Assembly: GCA_050115935.1 (NCBI GenBank)
Contig: JASFPO010000124.1
Location: 1-5,613 of the forward strand
Source: GCA-020344715 sp050115935
GTDB lineage: Archaea > Thermoproteota > Bathyarchaeia > Bathyarchaeales > Bathyarchaeaceae
Length of the DNA stretch: 5,613 bases
Direction: 5' to 3'
This document shows, in pieces, positions 5,191 to 5,613 of the stretch. Both the position numbers and the translations under genes were made by a program. A model generated the notes under the pieces. That model saw only the letters and a program-made list of their open reading frames with translations, searched no databases and was not told the DNA's origin. Every line of letters starts with the position of its first letter. Positions within the stretch are counted from its first letter, which is position 1.

Positions 5191-5613
5191 TTATGTTCTC
5201 CTTCTTCTTTTGCGTCCAGTCTTTCTCGCAGCTATCAAACCTACCTTTTTGCCTGGCGGGGCATGACGTGAAACCGTGGTTACCTTGCGGGCGCCTCTCT
5301 TACTGCTTCCATAAGGATGCGCAGCCGCTATCATGGCGACCCCTCGTGTGCGGGGGTAAGTGTGACCCTTGGCTTTCATCAAGTGGAACTTGGCTCCTGC
5401 CTTCAAGAACGGTTTGTCCTTGCGACCGGCGCCTGAGATCACTCCAACCGAAGCTCTGCAGAGATTGTTAAGATATCGGGTTCTGCCTGAAGGAAGTTTA
5501 ATCATCACTCCCTGAGGAGTGTGTCCAGTTACAAGGGCGTGTGAACCAGAAGAACGGGAGATTTTGCCGCCGTCGCCTGGTGTAAGTTCGATGTTGCATA
5601 CCATTGTGCCGTC
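5191..5613 (-). CDS. rpl2: Large ribosomal subunit protein uL2 (L2), N-terminal part outside window
   Basis: uL2 binds 23S rRNA near the peptidyl transferase centre and is needed for subunit joining. The frame is open to the window edge (DGT before the first methionine), so that methionine is internal; 140 C-terminal codons plus the stop are visible of roughly 240. Landmarks are VCNIELTPGDGGKISRSSGS, IKLPSGRTRYLN, CRASVGVISGAGR, KPFLKAG, GHTYPRTRGVAMIAAAHPYG and VSRHAPPGKKVGLIAARKTGRKRRRRT. The loop after HPYG reads SSKRGARKVTT, where many archaeal L2 proteins have a glycine- and histidine-rich GGGRxQHxGKP-type stretch, so this segment is divergent. The strongly basic C-terminus is normal. 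In most archaea rps19 follows rpl2; here the next gene on the strand is a malic enzyme. Confidence 0.95.
   Translation of the reverse strand, partial: DGTMVCNIELTPGDGGKISRSSGSHALVTGHTPQGVMIKLPSGRTRYLNNLCRASVGVISGAGRKDKPFLKAGAKFHLMKAKGHTYPRTRGVAMIAAAHPYGSSKRGARKVTTVSRHAPPGKKVGLIAARKTGRKRRRRT

Noticed and set aside
1..5613. Signs of mobile elements, CRISPR arrays, tRNAs, defence systems or phage genes
   Set aside because: No transposase, integrase, regularly spaced repeats, cloverleaf-like sequence or defence domains were seen by eye; the genes are housekeeping, metabolic or regulatory.

Overview
This window looks like a chromosomal segment of an archaeon of the TACK group, most likely a Bathyarchaeia-like lineage. 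The evidence is a ribosomal protein S25e gene (known from TACK archaea and eukaryotes, generally absent from Euryarchaeota), an archaeal-type uL2, a tetraether lipid synthase-like radical SAM protein, a TrmB-family regulator, TATA-type promoters, GTG and TTG starts, and short Shine-Dalgarno sites of the GGTGA/GAGG kind. The lineage is inferred from gene content and general protein character, not from a tree. The region is densely packed, with short gaps or overlaps between genes. I see no mobile element, CRISPR array, tRNA or rRNA.

Layout. Positions 1-315 (+) hold the 3' part of a small cyclophilin-like fold protein. Positions 312-1140 (-) hold a probable two-gene unit: rps25e followed by an unrecognised helical protein of 159 residues. 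Positions 1211-2806 (-) hold a radical SAM enzyme of the tetraether lipid synthase (Tes, MJ0619-like) family. A compact 61-bp divergent promoter region separates it from a TrmB-family regulator at 2868-3656 (+). The regulator converges on, and overlaps by 15 bp, an NAD(P)-dependent malic enzyme at 3642-5018 (-). A 172-bp gap with two TATA-like elements follows, and then the C-terminal half of uL2 (rpl2) at 5191-5613 (-), cut by the window edge.

How the genes may work together. The cleanest functional pairing is Tes with the divergent TrmB-like regulator. Their shared intergenic space holds a nearly central TATA-like element usable in both directions, an inverted repeat lying across the Tes start codon, and an 8-bp direct repeat with 10-bp period just ahead of the regulator's ribosome binding site. 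This suggests, without proving, that the regulator controls itself and the lipid-crosslinking enzyme. The malic enzyme makes pyruvate from malate. The ribosomal genes are housekeeping, but rpl2 is followed by the malic enzyme instead of the usual rps19, so the S10-type ribosomal cluster is broken here.

Most of the window is conventional. The observations most worth following are the Tes/TrmB regulatory region, the unrecognised protein downstream of rps25e, and the ribosomal cluster break.
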